The notes beneath the pieces were generated by a model. It saw only the letters and a program-made list of their open reading frames with translations. It was not told where the DNA came from and did not search any database. A DNA stretch of 64,000 nt, taken from the NCBI GenBank assembly GCA_023386955.1, contig JAEWIS010000008.1, forward strand, positions 1 through 64,000, in the 5' to 3' direction. Below are positions 43,127-53,562 of this stretch, piece by piece (position 1 is the first letter of the stretch; each line of letters starts with the position of its first letter). The translations under genes and the position numbers were made by a program. The DNA comes from Bacillota bacterium (GTDB lineage Bacteria; Bacillota; Bacilli; Paenibacillales; NBRC-103111).

Positions 43127-43990
43127 TCAACCCGGTGAGGAGCGGAAGGTATGATGGGCTTGATGTACAGTGTCCCGGATCAACGTTGCGAAGTCCGGTT
43201 TTTCCGGACACGCAGGCTCTGAGCCGACGCTGTCTGCAGATAAGGTTCCTTTGTAGGTCCAGTTTGCCAGAAACTCCACATTTCCTTCTCCCCCGGTAAT
43301 GGGCGAATAAGTAAGCCCCTCCAGAACAAAACCAAGCTGGCAGGCAAATTCCAACACGGTTTCCAGCACAGACTCGTGCACCTTGGCGTCCCGGACCACC
43401 CCGGATTTCCCCACCTGCTCCCGCCCTGCCTCGAATTGAGGCTTGATCAAGGCGACAATCCGGCCGCCGCCGGACATCAGCTTGGCCAATGTTGGCAGAA
43501 TCAGCCGGAGTGAGATGAAGGAAACATCAATGGTGGCGAAGTTTGGCACAAAACCCTCCAGATGCTCCGGCTCCATATACCGGAAGTTCGTCCGTTCCAT
43601 CACATGCACCCGAGGGTCATTGCGGAGGGAATAATCCAATTGATTGTAGCCTACGTCAATGGCATACACCCGGGATACCCCGTTCTGCAGCGCACAATCC
43701 GTAAACCCGCCGGTGGAGGCCCCGATATCCATCATGGCGGCACCGTTAAGATCCAAACCGAAGGCACGAATGGCCTTCTCCAGCTTCAGCCCGCCGCGGC
43801 TGACATAAGGGTGGGGAGCTCCTTTGACGTTGAGCGGAAGATCCCTGGCGATTTTCATGCCGGGTTTCTCCAGCCGTTCCGTTCCGGTAAAGACCAGTCC
43901 CGCCATCACAGCAGCCTTGGCCTTCTCTCTGCTTTCATAATAACCCTGCTCAACCAGCAGGACGTCTATCCGTTCCTTCTCTTTAGCCAC
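43127..43990 (-). CDS. tlyA: TlyA family rRNA 2'-O-methyltransferase
   Basis: The 287-residue protein has an S4 RNA-binding domain (about 5-65, RIDVLLVEQGYYESREKAK) followed by an FtsJ-type SAM methyltransferase (MMDIGASTGGFTDCAL, YAIDVGYNQLDYSL, FATIDVSFISL). TlyA proteins 2'-O-methylate 16S and/or 23S rRNA and are known as hemolysin-like YqxC in Bacillales. GTG 43990 is preferred because GGGAGG precedes it. It follows dxs by 34 bp. Confidence 0.9.
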   Translation of the reverse strand: MAKEKERIDVLLVEQGYYESREKAKAAVMAGLVFTGTERLEKPGMKIARDLPLNVKGAPHPYVSRGGLKLEKAIRAFGLDLNGAAMMDIGASTGGFTDCALQNGVSRVYAIDVGYNQLDYSLRNDPRVHVMERTNFRYMEPEHLEGFVPNFATIDVSFISLRLILPTLAKLMSGGGRIVALIKPQFEAGREQVGKSGVVRDAKVHESVLETVLEFACQLGFVLEGLTYSPITGGEGNVEFLANWTYKGTLSADSVGSEPACPEKPDFATLIRDTVHQAHHTFRSSPG

Positions 43991-44024
43991 ACTGTCCTCC
44001 CAGGCGCTCCCAAGGCCGAAGCCT

Positions 44025-45905
44025 TTAGGCATGCTGCCGTTTCTTCTGGATGAAGGCGGCCAGCTGTCCGGCTACGCTTTCGGCTGTAAGCCCGACCTCC
44101 GCCCGCTGTTCCTTGATGCTTCCGTGTTCAACAAAATAATCGGGAATAGCCAGGTTTTTCACTGCCAGCCCGTAAATATCATGATCGGCATAAAATTCCA
44201 GCACAGCCGAACCGAAGCCGCCCATCCGGACGCCTTCTTCCATGGTGATGATCGGCAGGCGCTCCGCCGCAAGGCTAAGGAGCATGGCCTGATCCACCGG
44301 CTTAATAAACCGGGCGTTTACTACCCGGAGGGATATGCCATGCCCGGCCAGAATGTGGGCGGCTTCCTCCGCCACCTCCACCATAGGTCCAACCGCCAGC
44401 ACAGCAGCATCGCTGCCGCCACGCACCACTTCCCAGCTGCCGATGGGAATAAGCGACATCGGCGCCAGTTCTACCCCTCTGCCGTTAATGCGGGGATACC
44501 GCACAGCAATGGGGCCGTCGTCATAGTGGAGTGCCGTATACAGCATGGAGCGCAGCTCCTGCTCATCCTTGGGCATCATCACCGTAAGATTGGGGATGCT
44601 GCGCATAAAGGCCATATCATAAATCCCCTGGTGGGTTTCTCCGTCAGGTCCAACAAAACCGGCCCGGTCAATGGCAAACACCACATTCAGGTTCTGCCGG
44701 GCGATGTCATGGACAATCTGGTCGTAAGCCCGCTGCATGAAGGTGGAATAAACGGCGTAAACCGGCTTCATCCCCTCCATGGCCAAACCGGCGCAGAAGG
44801 TTGCGGCATGCTGTTCTGCGATGCCCACATCGATCATGCGGTCAGGAAAGCGTGCCTGGAACTTCAGCAGGCCGGAGCCTCCCGGCATAGCGGGAGTGAC
44901 GGCGACGATCCGGCTGTCCGCTTCCGCCAGTTCTATCAGCGTATTGCCGAAGACCTCCGTGTACATGGGTGGTCCGGAGGATTTCATCACCTGGCCGGAT
45001 TCAATCTTGTAGGGGCTGATGCCGTGCCAGGTATGAGAATCCGCCTCTGCAGGAGAATAGCCCTTACCCTTGGTGGTCAGCACGTGGATAAGAACGGGCC
45101 CCTCCAGGTTATCCGCCTGGCGCAGGGTTTCCAGCAGCTGCGGCAAATTATGGCCGTCCACCGGCCCCATATACTGAAAGCCCAGCTCTTCAAACAAAAC
45201 ACCGTTTACGAGGAGATATTTGAAGGAATCCTTCAGCTTCTCCACAGTTTTGGCGACCTTGCCGCCGATGGCCGGGATTTTTTTGAGGAGATACTCTACA
45301 TCGTCCTTGGCCTTCAGATAATGCCGGTCCGAGCGGATCTTGCTTAAATAATTATGCATAGCGCCCACATTGGGGGCGATGGACATTTCGTTGTCATTCA
45401 GAATCACCACGAGATTCTTCCCCTCGTGGCCGATATGGTTCATGGCCTCGAAGGCCATGCCGCCGGTCATGGCGCCGTCGCCGATTACCGCCACCACTTT
45501 GTTGGACTTCTTCTGCAGGTCTCTGGCGCTGGCAAAGCCCATAGCCGCCGACAAGGAGGTGCTGCTGTGCCCGGCCTCCCAGACATCATGCTCGCTTTCG
45601 CTGCGCTTGACGAAGCCGCACAGACCCTTGTACTTGCGCAGGGTATCGAAGTTCTCCTTGCGCCCGGTGAGGATCTTGTGCACGTACGATTGGTGTCCGA
45701 CGTCGAATATGATCTTGTCCTGAGGGGACTGGTAATAATAATGCAGGGCCAAGGTCAATTCCACAACGCCCAGATTGGGCGCCAGATGTCCTCCCGTCAA
45801 CGAGAGTTTTTCGATCAGAAACCTCCGTATCTCTCCCGTTAAAGCCTCCAACTGCTCCATATTCAGCTTTTTCAGGTCTTCCGGCTGGTTGATTTGATCG
45901 AGCAC
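44025..45905 (-). CDS. dxs: 1-deoxy-D-xylulose-5-phosphate synthase
   Basis: The 626-residue thiamine-dependent enzyme joins pyruvate and glyceraldehyde 3-phosphate in the first step of the MEP isoprenoid pathway. The TPP motif is [31 protein letters not shown] and [15 protein letters not shown] are further family blocks. It starts with GTG at 45905. ispA lies upstream on the same strand and tlyA downstream. A promoter (TTGTGG-18-TATAAT) directly precedes it. Confidence 0.96.
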   Translation of the reverse strand: MLDQINQPEDLKKLNMEQLEALTGEIRRFLIEKLSLTGGHLAPNLGVVELTLALHYYYQSPQDKIIFDVGHQSYVHKILTGRKENFDTLRKYKGLCGFVKRSESEHDVWEAGHSSTSLSAAMGFASARDLQKKSNKVVAVIGDGAMTGGMAFEAMNHIGHEGKNLVVILNDNEMSIAPNVGAMHNYLSKIRSDRHYLKAKDDVEYLLKKIPAIGGKVAKTVEKLKDSFKYLLVNGVLFEELGFQYMGPVDGHNLPQLLETLRQADNLEGPVLIHVLTTKGKGYSPAEADSHTWHGISPYKIESGQVMKSSGPPMYTEVFGNTLIELAEADSRIVAVTPAMPGGSGLLKFQARFPDRMIDVGIAEQHAATFCAGLAMEGMKPVYAVYSTFMQRAYDQIVHDIARQNLNVVFAIDRAGFVGPDGETHQGIYDMAFMRSIPNLTVMMPKDEQELRSMLYTALHYDDGPIAVRYPRINGRGVELAPMSLIPIGSWEVVRGGSDAAVLAVGPMVEVAEEAAHILAGHGISLRVVNARFIKPVDQAMLLSLAAERLPIITMEEGVRMGGFGSAVLEFYADHDIYGLAVKNLAIPDYFVEHGSIKEQRAEVGLTAESVAGQLAAFIQKKRQHA

Positions 45906-45940
45906 TATTGTAGCCCCGCTTTCGTGTTTAAATATGCATC

Positions 45941-45970
45941 ATTATATCACAGTCCGGAAAACCGCCACAA
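45941..45970 (-). promoter_or_regulatory. Promoter of dxs
   Basis: TTGTGG (45965-45970) and TATAAT (45941-45946) are 18 bp apart on the minus strand, about 36 bp upstream of the GTG start. It implies that dxs-tlyA can be transcribed independently of the xse-ispA genes. Confidence 0.6.
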
Positions 45971-46036
45971 CGCGAAAAGAGGCGTTTACGAAAGCTGATT
46001 CCATCCGTGCTTCATCCACAGGAGTATCCGGTAAGA

Positions 46037-46957
46037 TCAGAACTCCCGTTGCACCAGATAATCCGCCAGCTCCAGCAGCCTGCGGGGGTCAGCGAATTGT
46101 GCTTCCAGCACGGCTTGTTTCCCCGCTTGGGTGAGCTCCTCCACCTTCCGCCGAGACTCCTCCAGACCATACAGATAAGGATACGTCACCTTCTGTGAGG
46201 CTTCGTCGCTGTGCAGGGGTTTGCCAAGCTTGGATTCGTCTCCGGTGATATCCAGTATATCATCCTGAATCTGGAATGCCAGGCCGATGCTGTAGCCGTA
46301 GATCTCCAGCGCCTTCAGCTGCGCCGGACTGGCTCCCGCTGTACGCCCTCCGGCCTTCAGCGAGAAAACAATAAGATCGGCGGTTTTGTGGGTATGGATA
46401 AACTCCAGCTGCTCCTTGCCGGTGGCCCCCTGCTCGCCCAGGATGTCTGCCGCCTGGCCGCCTACCATGCCTCTGGCCCCTGCATAAACAGACAGCTCCT
46501 CCATCATGTCCAGCACGGTTTCCGCCGGAACGCCTCCCGCTCTTCCCGCTTGGGTAATGGAATAGAAGGCGTGGGTCAGGAGGGCGTCTCCCGCCAGAAT
46601 CGCCATGGCATCGCCAAATACCTTGTGGTTCGTGGGTTTGCCGCGGCGGAAGTCGTCATTGTCCATCGCCGGGAGATCGTCATGGATCAGCGAGTAGGTG
46701 TGGATCATCTCGATGGCATTGGCGGCATAACGCGCCGCCTCGGGACTGCCGCCTGCCGCTTCAGCAGCGGCGTAGACAAGAACAGGCCGCAGGCGCTTGC
46801 CTCCGGCCATCAGCGAATAATGCATGGATTCCCGCAGCTTGTCCGGCACCTGCCATTCCCCCGGCAGACAGGAGGCAAGCTGCTCTTCCGTCACAGTCTG
46901 CCAGTGCCCGATATAGTCCTTGATCGTGGCCAGCTTTAGAGTTTCAAAAGGGTTCAT
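46037..46957 (-). CDS. ispA: Farnesyl diphosphate synthase (polyprenyl synthetase family)
   Basis: The 306-residue prenyltransferase has the two Asp-rich motifs, IHDDLPAMDNDD and FQIQDDILD, and GGKRLRPVLV. It condenses DMAPP and IPP to farnesyl diphosphate. The start is uncertain: ATG 46957 gives this length; a GTG at 46972 overlaps the xseB stop by GTGA. Next to xseB and dxs as in B. subtilis. Confidence 0.94.
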   Translation of the reverse strand: MNPFETLKLATIKDYIGHWQTVTEEQLASCLPGEWQVPDKLRESMHYSLMAGGKRLRPVLVYAAAEAAGGSPEAARYAANAIEMIHTYSLIHDDLPAMDNDDFRRGKPTNHKVFGDAMAILAGDALLTHAFYSITQAGRAGGVPAETVLDMMEELSVYAGARGMVGGQAADILGEQGATGKEQLEFIHTHKTADLIVFSLKAGGRTAGASPAQLKALEIYGYSIGLAFQIQDDILDITGDESKLGKPLHSDEASQKVTYPYLYGLEESRRKVEELTQAGKQAVLEAQFADPRRLLELADYLVQREF

Positions 46958-46968
46958 AGCCTCACCAC

Positions 46969-47238
46969 TCACCCTTCATCCGTACCGGCGGCAAACGGCT
47001 TCTTGGCGAGAGTGCCGTTTTCCTCCACCAGAATCTCGATTTTGCGCTCCACCTGCTCCAGCTTCTTGCCGCAAAGATGGGAAAGCTTCATTCCCTGCTG
47101 AAACAGCTCAATGGCCTGCTCCAGGGGAACATCGCCGTTCTCCAGCCTGCCGACAATGGTTTCCAGACGCTCCATTGCCGCTTCAAAGCTCAGTTCCGAT
47201 TCACCGGCCCAGCCGGCGGAAATGATTTCCTTATCCAT
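46969..47238 (-). CDS. xseB: Exodeoxyribonuclease VII small subunit
   Basis: The 89-residue helical protein has the family pattern SFEAAMERLETIVGRLENG, followed by PLEQAIELFQQGMKL. It forms the ExoVII complex with XseA. ATG 47238 behind GGAGGAG is chosen. It overlaps the end of xseA by 8 bp, and its stop is adjacent to ispA. Confidence 0.94.
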   Translation of the reverse strand: MDKEIISAGWAGESELSFEAAMERLETIVGRLENGDVPLEQAIELFQQGMKLSHLCGKKLEQVERKIEILVEENGTLAKKPFAAGTDEG

Positions 47239-48598
47239 CCGCATTCTCCTCCATGGCCCATACGTGGCAGTCCAGACGTCCGTCGGCCAGACGGACCTTG
47301 ACCAGATCTCCCGGCTGTATTTGATGAATTGATTTTACAAGTGCGGTTTCGTTCTCGTTATATACCAGACTGTAGCCGCGCTGCATGACCTTCAGAGGGC
47401 TCAGCGCATCCAATTGCTTAAGTGCTGCGTCAAAGCCGGCCTGCTTGTCCTTCATCAGCGATTGCATGGCGGCTGCCAGACGGCGGCTTAACGCATCGCT
47501 TTGGCGCCGGGCATAAATGACCTGCTCGCCGGGGTCATGCCGGGCCAGTCGGTGGGCCAAGCCCATCTTGGCCTCACGGGCTTTGGTAAACCGCTTGTTG
47601 ATGCGGTAGCCCAGCTGCTCCGTGAGGCGGTCCAGCCGTTCCACAGGCTCCAGCAGCTGCTTGCGCGGATTCAGCAAATACGGCGAACGCTGCGCTCTTG
47701 CCAGGCGCTCCCGGATTTCCTGCAGCCTGCGCTGCAGGGCCCTGCGCATCCGCTCCTGCTCCACAGCCAGCTGCTGGCGCAGCTCCATATGATGAGGGAC
47801 GGCCAGCTCGGCTGCTGCGGTAGGAGTCGCTGCCCGCAGATCCGCCACAAAATCGGCAATGGTAAAATCCGTCTCATGCCCTACGGCGGAAATCACCGGA
47901 ATCAGAGAAGCATGGATAGCCCGGGCAACTGCTTCCTCATTGAAGGCCCACAGCTCCTCCAGACTGCCACCACCTCTGCCTACAATGAGCAGATCCACCT
48001 CACGGGCTTCATTCAGCCGGCGGATAGCCTTCACAATGGAGGGAGCCGCCTGCGTCCCTTGTACCAGCACGGGATAGAGCTGTACAGGTATGGCCGGAAA
48101 CCGGCGCTGCAGAGTAATGATAATATCCCGGACCGCCGCTCCCGTGGGTGAGGTGACCACACCGATGGCTCTCGGAAACCGGGGGATCGGTTTTTTGCGG
48201 TGGACGGCAAAAAGCCCCTCCGCCTCCAGACGCTGCTTCAGCTGCTCGTAAGCCAAATAAAGGCTGCCCACGCCGTCCGGCTGCATCTGGGTGACATACA
48301 TCTGATATTGGCCGTCCCGCTCATAAACGGAAATGCCGCCTTTGGCCAGCACCTTGGTTCCGTCCTTCGGGATAAAGGGCAGACGCTGATTGTAGGAAGC
48401 GAACATAATCGCCTTGACCCGGCTGTCCGCATCCTTCAGGGTAAAATACATATGGCCGCTGGAATGCCGGGTAAAGTTGGAGATTTCCCCACGGACCCAG
48501 ACATCCGATAACCGGGTGTCCTGCTCCAGCCGCGCCTTGATATAGCGGGTCAGCTCTTTGACGGTAATGGCCTGCTCCGGCCCCTTATCGGGCATCAT
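47231..48598 (-). CDS. xseA: Exodeoxyribonuclease VII large subunit
   Basis: The 455-residue catalytic subunit has an N-terminal OB fold (VKELTRYIKARLEQD; VWVRGEISNF) and a nuclease domain with TSPTGAAVRDIIITLQRRFP, LLIVGRGGGSLEELWAFNEE and VGHETDFTIAD. ATG 48598 is chosen because GGAG, formed by the last codons of folD, precedes it; the two genes are 5 bp apart. It degrades single-stranded DNA with XseB. Confidence 0.95.
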   Translation of the reverse strand: MMPDKGPEQAITVKELTRYIKARLEQDTRLSDVWVRGEISNFTRHSSGHMYFTLKDADSRVKAIMFASYNQRLPFIPKDGTKVLAKGGISVYERDGQYQMYVTQMQPDGVGSLYLAYEQLKQRLEAEGLFAVHRKKPIPRFPRAIGVVTSPTGAAVRDIIITLQRRFPAIPVQLYPVLVQGTQAAPSIVKAIRRLNEAREVDLLIVGRGGGSLEELWAFNEEAVARAIHASLIPVISAVGHETDFTIADFVADLRAATPTAAAELAVPHHMELRQQLAVEQERMRRALQRRLQEIRERLARAQRSPYLLNPRKQLLEPVERLDRLTEQLGYRINKRFTKAREAKMGLAHRLARHDPGEQVIYARRQSDALSRRLAAAMQSLMKDKQAGFDAALKQLDALSPLKVMQRGYSLVYNENETALVKSIHQIQPGDLVKVRLADGRLDCHVWAMEENADG

Positions 48599-48603
48599 GG
48601 CCT

Positions 48604-49461
48604 TTACTCCAATCCTGCGGCCCGCCTGGCCGAAACAATGGTATTGGCCAGCAGCATCGTGATGGTCATCGGTCCTACACATCCGGGAACAGGAGTGATC
48701 ATTCCGGCTGTTTCCAGCACATCCTCAAAATCCACATCCCCCACCAGCTTGCCGTCAGGAAGACGGTTGATGCCTACATCAATCACGATGGCACCGGGCT
48801 TCAGGTGCTTGGCTTTGATCATCTGGGGGCGCCCTACGGCCGCCACCAGTATATCCGCCTGGGAGGTAATCTGCTCCATATCGGGGGTGCGGGAATGGCA
48901 GACCGTTACAGTGGCATGCTCCCGGAGCAGCAGCATGGCCATAGGTTTACCTACAATATTGCTGCGTCCCACAACCACCGCATGTTTGCCGGCAATCTCC
49001 ACATTCATCCGCTTCAGCACCTCGATGACGCCGGCAGGCGTACAAGGCAGGAAGCCGGGTTTGCCGATCATCAGATTACCCACATTAATGGGATGGAAGC
49101 AGTCCACATCCTTATCAGGATGGATGGTGTCAATTATCTTATCTTCGTTAATATGGCGGGGCAGCGGCAGCTGGACGAGAATCCCATTGATCTTCTTGTC
49201 GCCGTTCAGGCGTTCCACCAGCGCCAGAAGCTCCTCTTCACCGGTATCCTCCGGCAGACGGTGCACCTCGGAATAGATGCCGGCTGTTTCACAGGCCTTG
49301 GCTTTGTTGCGCACATAAACGGCCGAAGCCGGATCATTGCCCACCAACACTACCGCCAGTCCGGGCTGAACCTGGTGCTTGGCCAGCTCCTCCACCTCAA
49401 GCCTGAAGTGCTCGCGGACGGATTGAACCAATTCCTTGCCGTTAATCACTTGAGCCGACAT
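48604..49461 (-). CDS. folD: Bifunctional methylenetetrahydrofolate dehydrogenase / cyclohydrolase
   Basis: The 285-residue enzyme interconverts methylene-, methenyl- and formyl-tetrahydrofolate with NADP. Motifs: [14 protein letters not shown] (with the active Lys), [28 protein letters not shown] and [22 protein letters not shown] precedes the ATG. It lies between nusB and xseA, the conserved Bacillales order. Confidence 0.96.
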   Translation of the reverse strand: MSAQVINGKELVQSVREHFRLEVEELAKHQVQPGLAVVLVGNDPASAVYVRNKAKACETAGIYSEVHRLPEDTGEEELLALVERLNGDKKINGILVQLPLPRHINEDKIIDTIHPDKDVDCFHPINVGNLMIGKPGFLPCTPAGVIEVLKRMNVEIAGKHAVVVGRSNIVGKPMAMLLLREHATVTVCHSRTPDMEQITSQADILVAAVGRPQMIKAKHLKPGAIVIDVGINRLPDGKLVGDVDFEDVLETAGMITPVPGCVGPMTITMLLANTIVSARRAAGLE

Positions 49462-49563
49462 GTAACTCCCCCCATATGTTCTTTATTTCTAGTTTCGGAC
49501 CGCACCTGAAGCAGCGGCAAAACCGGGCCAGAAGGTGCCCAGTCTGCCCGGCAGTCAAACTCT

Positions 49564-50013
49564 TTACAGCTTTTCCTTGATGCCTTCCAGCTCGGTGATC
49601 ATCTTGCCGAGCACACCGTTAACGAACTTGCCCGATTCCTCGGTGCCGAAGTTCTTGGACATTTCGATGGCTTCGTTGACCACAACCTTCGGCGGAACAT
49701 CCTCACGGAACACCATTTCGTACACGCCCATACGCAGAATTTCCCGGTCTACCTTGGATAACCGGTCCATGGACCAGCCCTTCAGATAATCGGTGAGCAA
49801 ATTATCGATGGCGGCCAGATGCTCTTCTGTACCTGCCACCAGCTCCTTCACGTCACTGGGTACAATATCCTCATTCTTCTGGCGAAGCTCGGCTTCGTTC
49901 TCCTGCAAGGCTTCTTCAATTACCATGCGGATGGCATGGTCCACATCCACTTCGTTCATTCGCAACTGATACAGGCTCTGTACGGCGAGCTCTCTGGCTA
50001 ATCTGCGTCTCAT
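49564..50013 (-). CDS. nusB: Transcription antitermination factor NusB
   Basis: The 149-residue all-helical RNA-binding protein starts RRRLARELAVQSLYQL and carries the C-terminal family block DREILRMGVYEMVF, then VVNEAIEMSKNFG and FVNGVLGKM. It acts with NusE in rRNA antitermination. GGGGG lies about 12 bases upstream of the ATG. It follows the DUF2273-amaP-asp23 group and precedes folD. Confidence 0.95.
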   Translation of the reverse strand: MRRRLARELAVQSLYQLRMNEVDVDHAIRMVIEEALQENEAELRQKNEDIVPSDVKELVAGTEEHLAAIDNLLTDYLKGWSMDRLSKVDREILRMGVYEMVFREDVPPKVVVNEAIEMSKNFGTEESGKFVNGVLGKMITELEGIKEKL

Positions 50014-50118
50014 CGGACGACTTCAACCCCCTATTCGATACAAAACAAAACCCCATGAAAGGGCACTCCAGCGTGAGACGGTGCCGTTCCACAGGATTAT
50101 ACTTGGATATAACTAGTT

Positions 50119-50346
50119 TTACCTGAACATCTTCCATCTTTCGGAAAGCCAGCGCCACAGGTGATCCACCTGAAACAGCCGTTCCCCTTGATCCAGCTTT
50201 TTCCCCATATAATAACCGATAAAAACAATGAAAGCAAAAATGAGCATGTCCCAAAAACCGACGAACAAATAAAGGAAGCCCAAGAAAAAGCCGAATGCCG
50301 CTCCCAGGAGCTTGCCCCGGTGGAGCTCCCACAGGTCCTTCCACAT
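50119..50346 (-). CDS. DUF2273 small membrane protein
   Basis: The 75-residue protein has two hydrophobic helices (about 15-35 and 36-50; LLGAAFGFFLGFLYLFVGF, IFAFIVFIGYYMG). DUF2273 proteins accompany Asp23-family and AmaP genes in cell-envelope stress operons. The chosen ATG 50346 follows AGGGG; a GTG four codons earlier is an alternative. The gap to amaP is about 14 bp, so the two are co-transcribed. Confidence 0.82.
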   Translation of the reverse strand: MWKDLWELHRGKLLGAAFGFFLGFLYLFVGFWDMLIFAFIVFIGYYMGKKLDQGERLFQVDHLWRWLSERWKMFR

Positions 50347-50360
50347 ATCCGGCTTCACCC

Positions 50361-50921
50361 CTATTCAACCCGGCTTTTGAAGGTGGGCGCAGATTGGACA
50401 ATATTGGCGATAAATACGGAAACACTCGCCACCGGAATCCCGGTGATCTCTTCGATATGCTGCTTGACGGCGGATTGCATCTCCTCGGTCAAAGCCGGAA
50501 TGGAGCTTTCCCCGTCCACCATGCTGCGGATGGTCACCTCAATACCTGCGCTGCCCACCCGGATGCGGGCCCGCAAATCCTTGACGCCGCGGGAACGGGT
50601 GGCGGCCTTCAGAGCCAGATTCTCCACCGTCTCAATGGAAATGCGGATATCTCCCCATTCATTGCGCTGGTCGATGGAGGGTGCCTGCTCCCTGGAGCTG
50701 CGCACGGAAATGTAAAACAGACGCAGGGCGATAAGCAGCAGAACGGCGCAAACGCTGATAAAGGCGATGGCCGGACCGGTTTGCGTATAAATCCGCTCGG
50801 TTAACGCTTGGGTTTCCTCCAGCGGAATCCAATTGAACGCCCCGGCCAACATGGCGCAAGCGGCTACCATGACGGCAAGGCTGAAAATAAACAAAAGAAG
50901 GCGGTCGATAATCTTGGCCAT
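50361..50921 (-). CDS. amaP: Alkaline shock membrane anchor protein AmaP
   Basis: The 186-residue protein has two N-terminal transmembrane helices (about 5-27 and 50-72) and a C-terminal Asp23-like region (ISIETVENLALKAATRSRGVKDLRARIRV, with VFIANIV near the end). AmaP tethers Asp23 to the membrane in staphylococci. ATG 50921 follows AAGGGG. A hairpin between the asp23 gene and this one may lower its expression relative to asp23. Confidence 0.85.
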   Translation of the reverse strand: MAKIIDRLLLFIFSLAVMVAACAMLAGAFNWIPLEETQALTERIYTQTGPAIAFISVCAVLLLIALRLFYISVRSSREQAPSIDQRNEWGDIRISIETVENLALKAATRSRGVKDLRARIRVGSAGIEVTIRSMVDGESSIPALTEEMQSAVKQHIEEITGIPVASVSVFIANIVQSAPTFKSRVE

Positions 50922-50979
50922 TAAGCTTGTCCCCTTCCATGTCGGACCACTCCCCAACGGGTCCCCTTTCGTGAAGCAA

Positions 50980-50999
50980 GCCCCCTATGGCTAGGGGGC
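50980..50999 (-). promoter_or_regulatory. Hairpin between asp23 and amaP
   Basis: GCCCCCTA and TAGGGGGC pair around a four-base loop, 15 bp after the asp23-like stop codon. There is no long T-tract, so it may be a partial attenuator or 3'-end stabiliser that sets the ratio of Asp23 to AmaP. Confidence 0.5.
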
Positions 51000-51013
51000 A
51001 TAAGTGCAAACCG

Positions 51014-51427
51014 TTATTTCAATTTAATAACGGAGGTCGCATCCTCTTCAATAACCCGTTCCGGAGTTTTGAACTGAACGCCGTGGATATGGACATTCAC
51101 TTCAATCACGTCCAAGCCGGTCATGGATTCGATGGCCTGCTTCACATTCCGTTGAATATCGGATGCGACGGATGGAATCCGCTGTCCGTATTCGATGATA
51201 ATGGAAACATCGATGGCCGCTTCTCTTTGCCCAACCTCCACCTTCACGCCCTTGGAAAGGTTCTTGCGTCCCAGAAGCTCGGCTACGCCGCTGGCGAAGC
51301 CTCCGCTCATGCCTGCTACCCCTTCCACTTCGATGGTAGCCAGACCGGCGATAATCTCAATGACCTCAGGGGCAATCTGGATGTTCCCCATGTCCGTCTT
51401 CTCATAATCTGGAGCTATGGTGCTCAT
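51014..51427 (-). CDS. Asp23/Gls24 family envelope stress protein (YqhY-like)
   Basis: The 137-residue protein has the Asp23 domain (IQIAPEVIEIIAGLATIEVEGV, VDVSIIIEYGQRIPSVA-like, IESMTGLDVIEVNVHIHGV). In B. subtilis the orthologue yqhY lies next to accBC and affects acetyl-CoA carboxylase control; here too it is directly downstream of accC. ATG 51427 follows GGGAGGTG. It has its own consensus-like promoter. Confidence 0.9.
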   Translation of the reverse strand: MSTIAPDYEKTDMGNIQIAPEVIEIIAGLATIEVEGVAGMSGGFASGVAELLGRKNLSKGVKVEVGQREAAIDVSIIIEYGQRIPSVASDIQRNVKQAIESMTGLDVIEVNVHIHGVQFKTPERVIEEDATSVIKLK

Positions 51428-51467
51428 ATGTACACCTCCCAAGCATTGTTGGACGTCCTAATACATT

Positions 51468-51496
51468 ACTATACCATTTGGACCGAAAGTTGACAA
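51468..51496 (-). promoter_or_regulatory. Promoter of the asp23-like gene
   Basis: TTGTCA (51491-51496) and TATAGT (51468-51473) with a 17-bp spacer, about 40 bp upstream of the start. It lies just beyond the accC stop, so the stress genes can be uncoupled from accBC. Confidence 0.7.
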
Positions 51497-51524
51497 ACCC
51501 AAGATTTTTATGACTTGGAGTACG

Positions 51525-52877
51525 TTACGAGTTGTACACGTCCACTTCCTCCAGGAACTTGATATCGAAGTCCCCCTTCAGGAAGGTAGGATGCCGCATC
51601 AGCTTCATATGGAAGGGAATGGTCGTCTGCACGCCGTCTATGGCAAACTCGGACAAGGCCCGGCTCATCCGTGCGATGGCGTCCTCCCGGGTATCTCCCC
51701 ACACGATCAGCTTGGCGATCATGGAATCGTAATACGGGGAGATCACATAGCCGGGATAAGCGGAGCTGTCCACCCGCACACCCAGTCCGCCTGGAGGCAG
51801 ATAGAAGGATATTTGGCCGGGTGACGGCATAAAATTCCGCTCCGGGTCCTCGGCATTGATCCGGCATTCGATAGCCCAGCCCTTAATTTGGACATCCTCC
51901 TGCCGGAAGCTCAGGGGATGGCCTTCGGCTACACGGATCATTTCCTTGATCAGGTCCACGCCTGTCACCATTTCGGTAACGGGATGCTCCACCTGAATCC
52001 GGGTGTTCATTTCCATGAAGTAGAAGTTCCCGTCCGGTCCCAGCAGAAATTCCAGGGTTCCGGCGCCGGAATAATTCACCGCCAAGGCGGCGCGTACGGC
52101 GGCTTCCCCCATTTGCTCCCGGACTTCGGGAGTGATTACGGAGCAAGGCGCCTCCTCCACCAGCTTCTGGCGGCGGCGCTGCACAGAGCAGTCCCGCTCG
52201 CCCAGATGGACGGCGTTGCCGTGTTTATCGGCGATAATCTGAATTTCCACATGCTTCATGCCTGTAAGGAACTTCTCCAGATAGACCCCGGCATTGCCGA
52301 AGGCCTTTTGGGCCTCCTGCTGGGCGGTGGTAATCTGCTGAAGCAGGGATTCCTCATCGTTGGCGATCCGGATGCCCTTGCCACCGCCGCCGGCGGTAGC
52401 TTTGATAATAACCGGGTATCCAATATCCCTGGCGATCATCAGGGCTTCCTGGGGGTCCTCCACCAGCCCGTCGGAGCCGGGGATAACAGGGACACCCGCT
52501 TTTTTCATGGTATCCTTGGCTACGGCCTTGTCTCCCATCTTGCTGATGGCTTCAGGGGACGGTCCGATGAAGGTGATGTTGCAGCGTTCGCAGATCTCCG
52601 CGAAATCCGCATTCTCCGCCAGGAACCCGTAACCGGGATGAATGGCATCAGTCTCTGTCAGCGTGGCGACGCTCATGAGATTGGTAAAGTTCAAGTAGCT
52701 GTCCTTGGACAGGGTAGGACCGATGCAATAGGCTTCGTCCGCCAGCCGGACATGGAGGGAATCTCTGTCGGCTTCCGAATACACGGCGACCGTATAGATA
52801 TTCATCTCCTTGCAGGCGCGGATGATCCGGACCGCAATCTCGCCCCGGTTGGCAATTAGTATTTTTTGAAACGCCAT
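51525..52877 (-). CDS. accC: Biotin carboxylase subunit of acetyl-CoA carboxylase
   Basis: The 450-residue ATP-grasp enzyme carboxylates biotin on AccB. Motifs: [20 protein letters not shown] at the N-terminus, [12 protein letters not shown] glycine loop, [14 protein letters not shown] and the RINAEDP block. GGAGG lies about 11 bases before the ATG. It follows accB by 53 bp. Together they make malonyl-CoA, the effector of FapR. Confidence 0.97.
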   Translation of the reverse strand: MAFQKILIANRGEIAVRIIRACKEMNIYTVAVYSEADRDSLHVRLADEAYCIGPTLSKDSYLNFTNLMSVATLTETDAIHPGYGFLAENADFAEICERCNITFIGPSPEAISKMGDKAVAKDTMKKAGVPVIPGSDGLVEDPQEALMIARDIGYPVIIKATAGGGGKGIRIANDEESLLQQITTAQQEAQKAFGNAGVYLEKFLTGMKHVEIQIIADKHGNAVHLGERDCSVQRRRQKLVEEAPCSVITPEVREQMGEAAVRAALAVNYSGAGTLEFLLGPDGNFYFMEMNTRIQVEHPVTEMVTGVDLIKEMIRVAEGHPLSFRQEDVQIKGWAIECRINAEDPERNFMPSPGQISFYLPPGGLGVRVDSSAYPGYVISPYYDSMIAKLIVWGDTREDAIARMSRALSEFAIDGVQTTIPFHMKLMRHPTFLKGDFDIKFLEEVDVYNS

Positions 52878-52930
52878 GATCTGAATGATCCTCCCGAAAT
52901 AAAATACTTTTCGCTCCCGTTGACTTCCCG

Positions 52931-53413
52931 TCAGACGCGGACCAGGAACAACGGCTGTCCGTATTCCACCAGCTGGCCGTTCTCTACCAGCACCTGCACG
53001 ATTTCGCCCTTGACCTCAGCTTCAATCTCATTCATAAGCTTCATGGCTTCCACAATGCAAACCACGGTTTTCTCCGTTACCCGGTCTCCCGCCTTCACGA
53101 AGGGGGCGGCTTCAGGCGTAGGAGCGTGATAATATGTACCTACCATCGGCGAAACGACCCGGTGAAGCTGGCCGTCCTCCTCCTGCTTGGCCTGGGGCTC
53201 CTCCCGCACCGGCTCGTTCTTGACCGGCTCGGCCTGGACAGAAACAGCGGCCGGGGCTGTCTGATACGCGGGGGTATGGGTGACCAAAAGGGATTCGGTT
53301 ACTCCCGGTTTTTTCAGGTACAGCTTATATCCTTCATTTTGAATCTCCAGCTCCTGCAGATTCGACTGGTCTACGAGGCGGATCAATTCCTTGATTTCGC
53401 TTAATTTGAACAT
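52931..53413 (-). CDS. accB: Biotin carboxyl carrier protein
   Basis: The 160-residue carrier has an N-terminal helical segment ([20 protein letters not shown]), a Pro/Ala/Glu linker (about 60-85) and a biotinyl domain with the modified Lys in [21 protein letters not shown] precedes the ATG. A promoter with a leader of about 145 nt lies upstream. Confidence 0.96.
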   Translation of the reverse strand: MFKLSEIKELIRLVDQSNLQELEIQNEGYKLYLKKPGVTESLLVTHTPAYQTAPAAVSVQAEPVKNEPVREEPQAKQEEDGQLHRVVSPMVGTYYHAPTPEAAPFVKAGDRVTEKTVVCIVEAMKLMNEIEAEVKGEIVQVLVENGQLVEYGQPLFLVRV

Positions 53414-53562
53414 GCGCCGTACCCACTCCTAAGCGTTTATTGGCCGGCATAAACCGGCATGGACAAGCATCTGCCGCAGCTATTCGCACATGGCGGTTCG
53501 CGGCATTGGTTCATGCAGGTGCCACAAGGAAACGGAAATGAAACAAGCGTGCGACGAAAGTA

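Noticed and set aside
53414..53562. Long accB leader as a riboswitch
   Set aside because: No known riboswitch core or terminator/antiterminator pair could be seen in the 145-nt leader.
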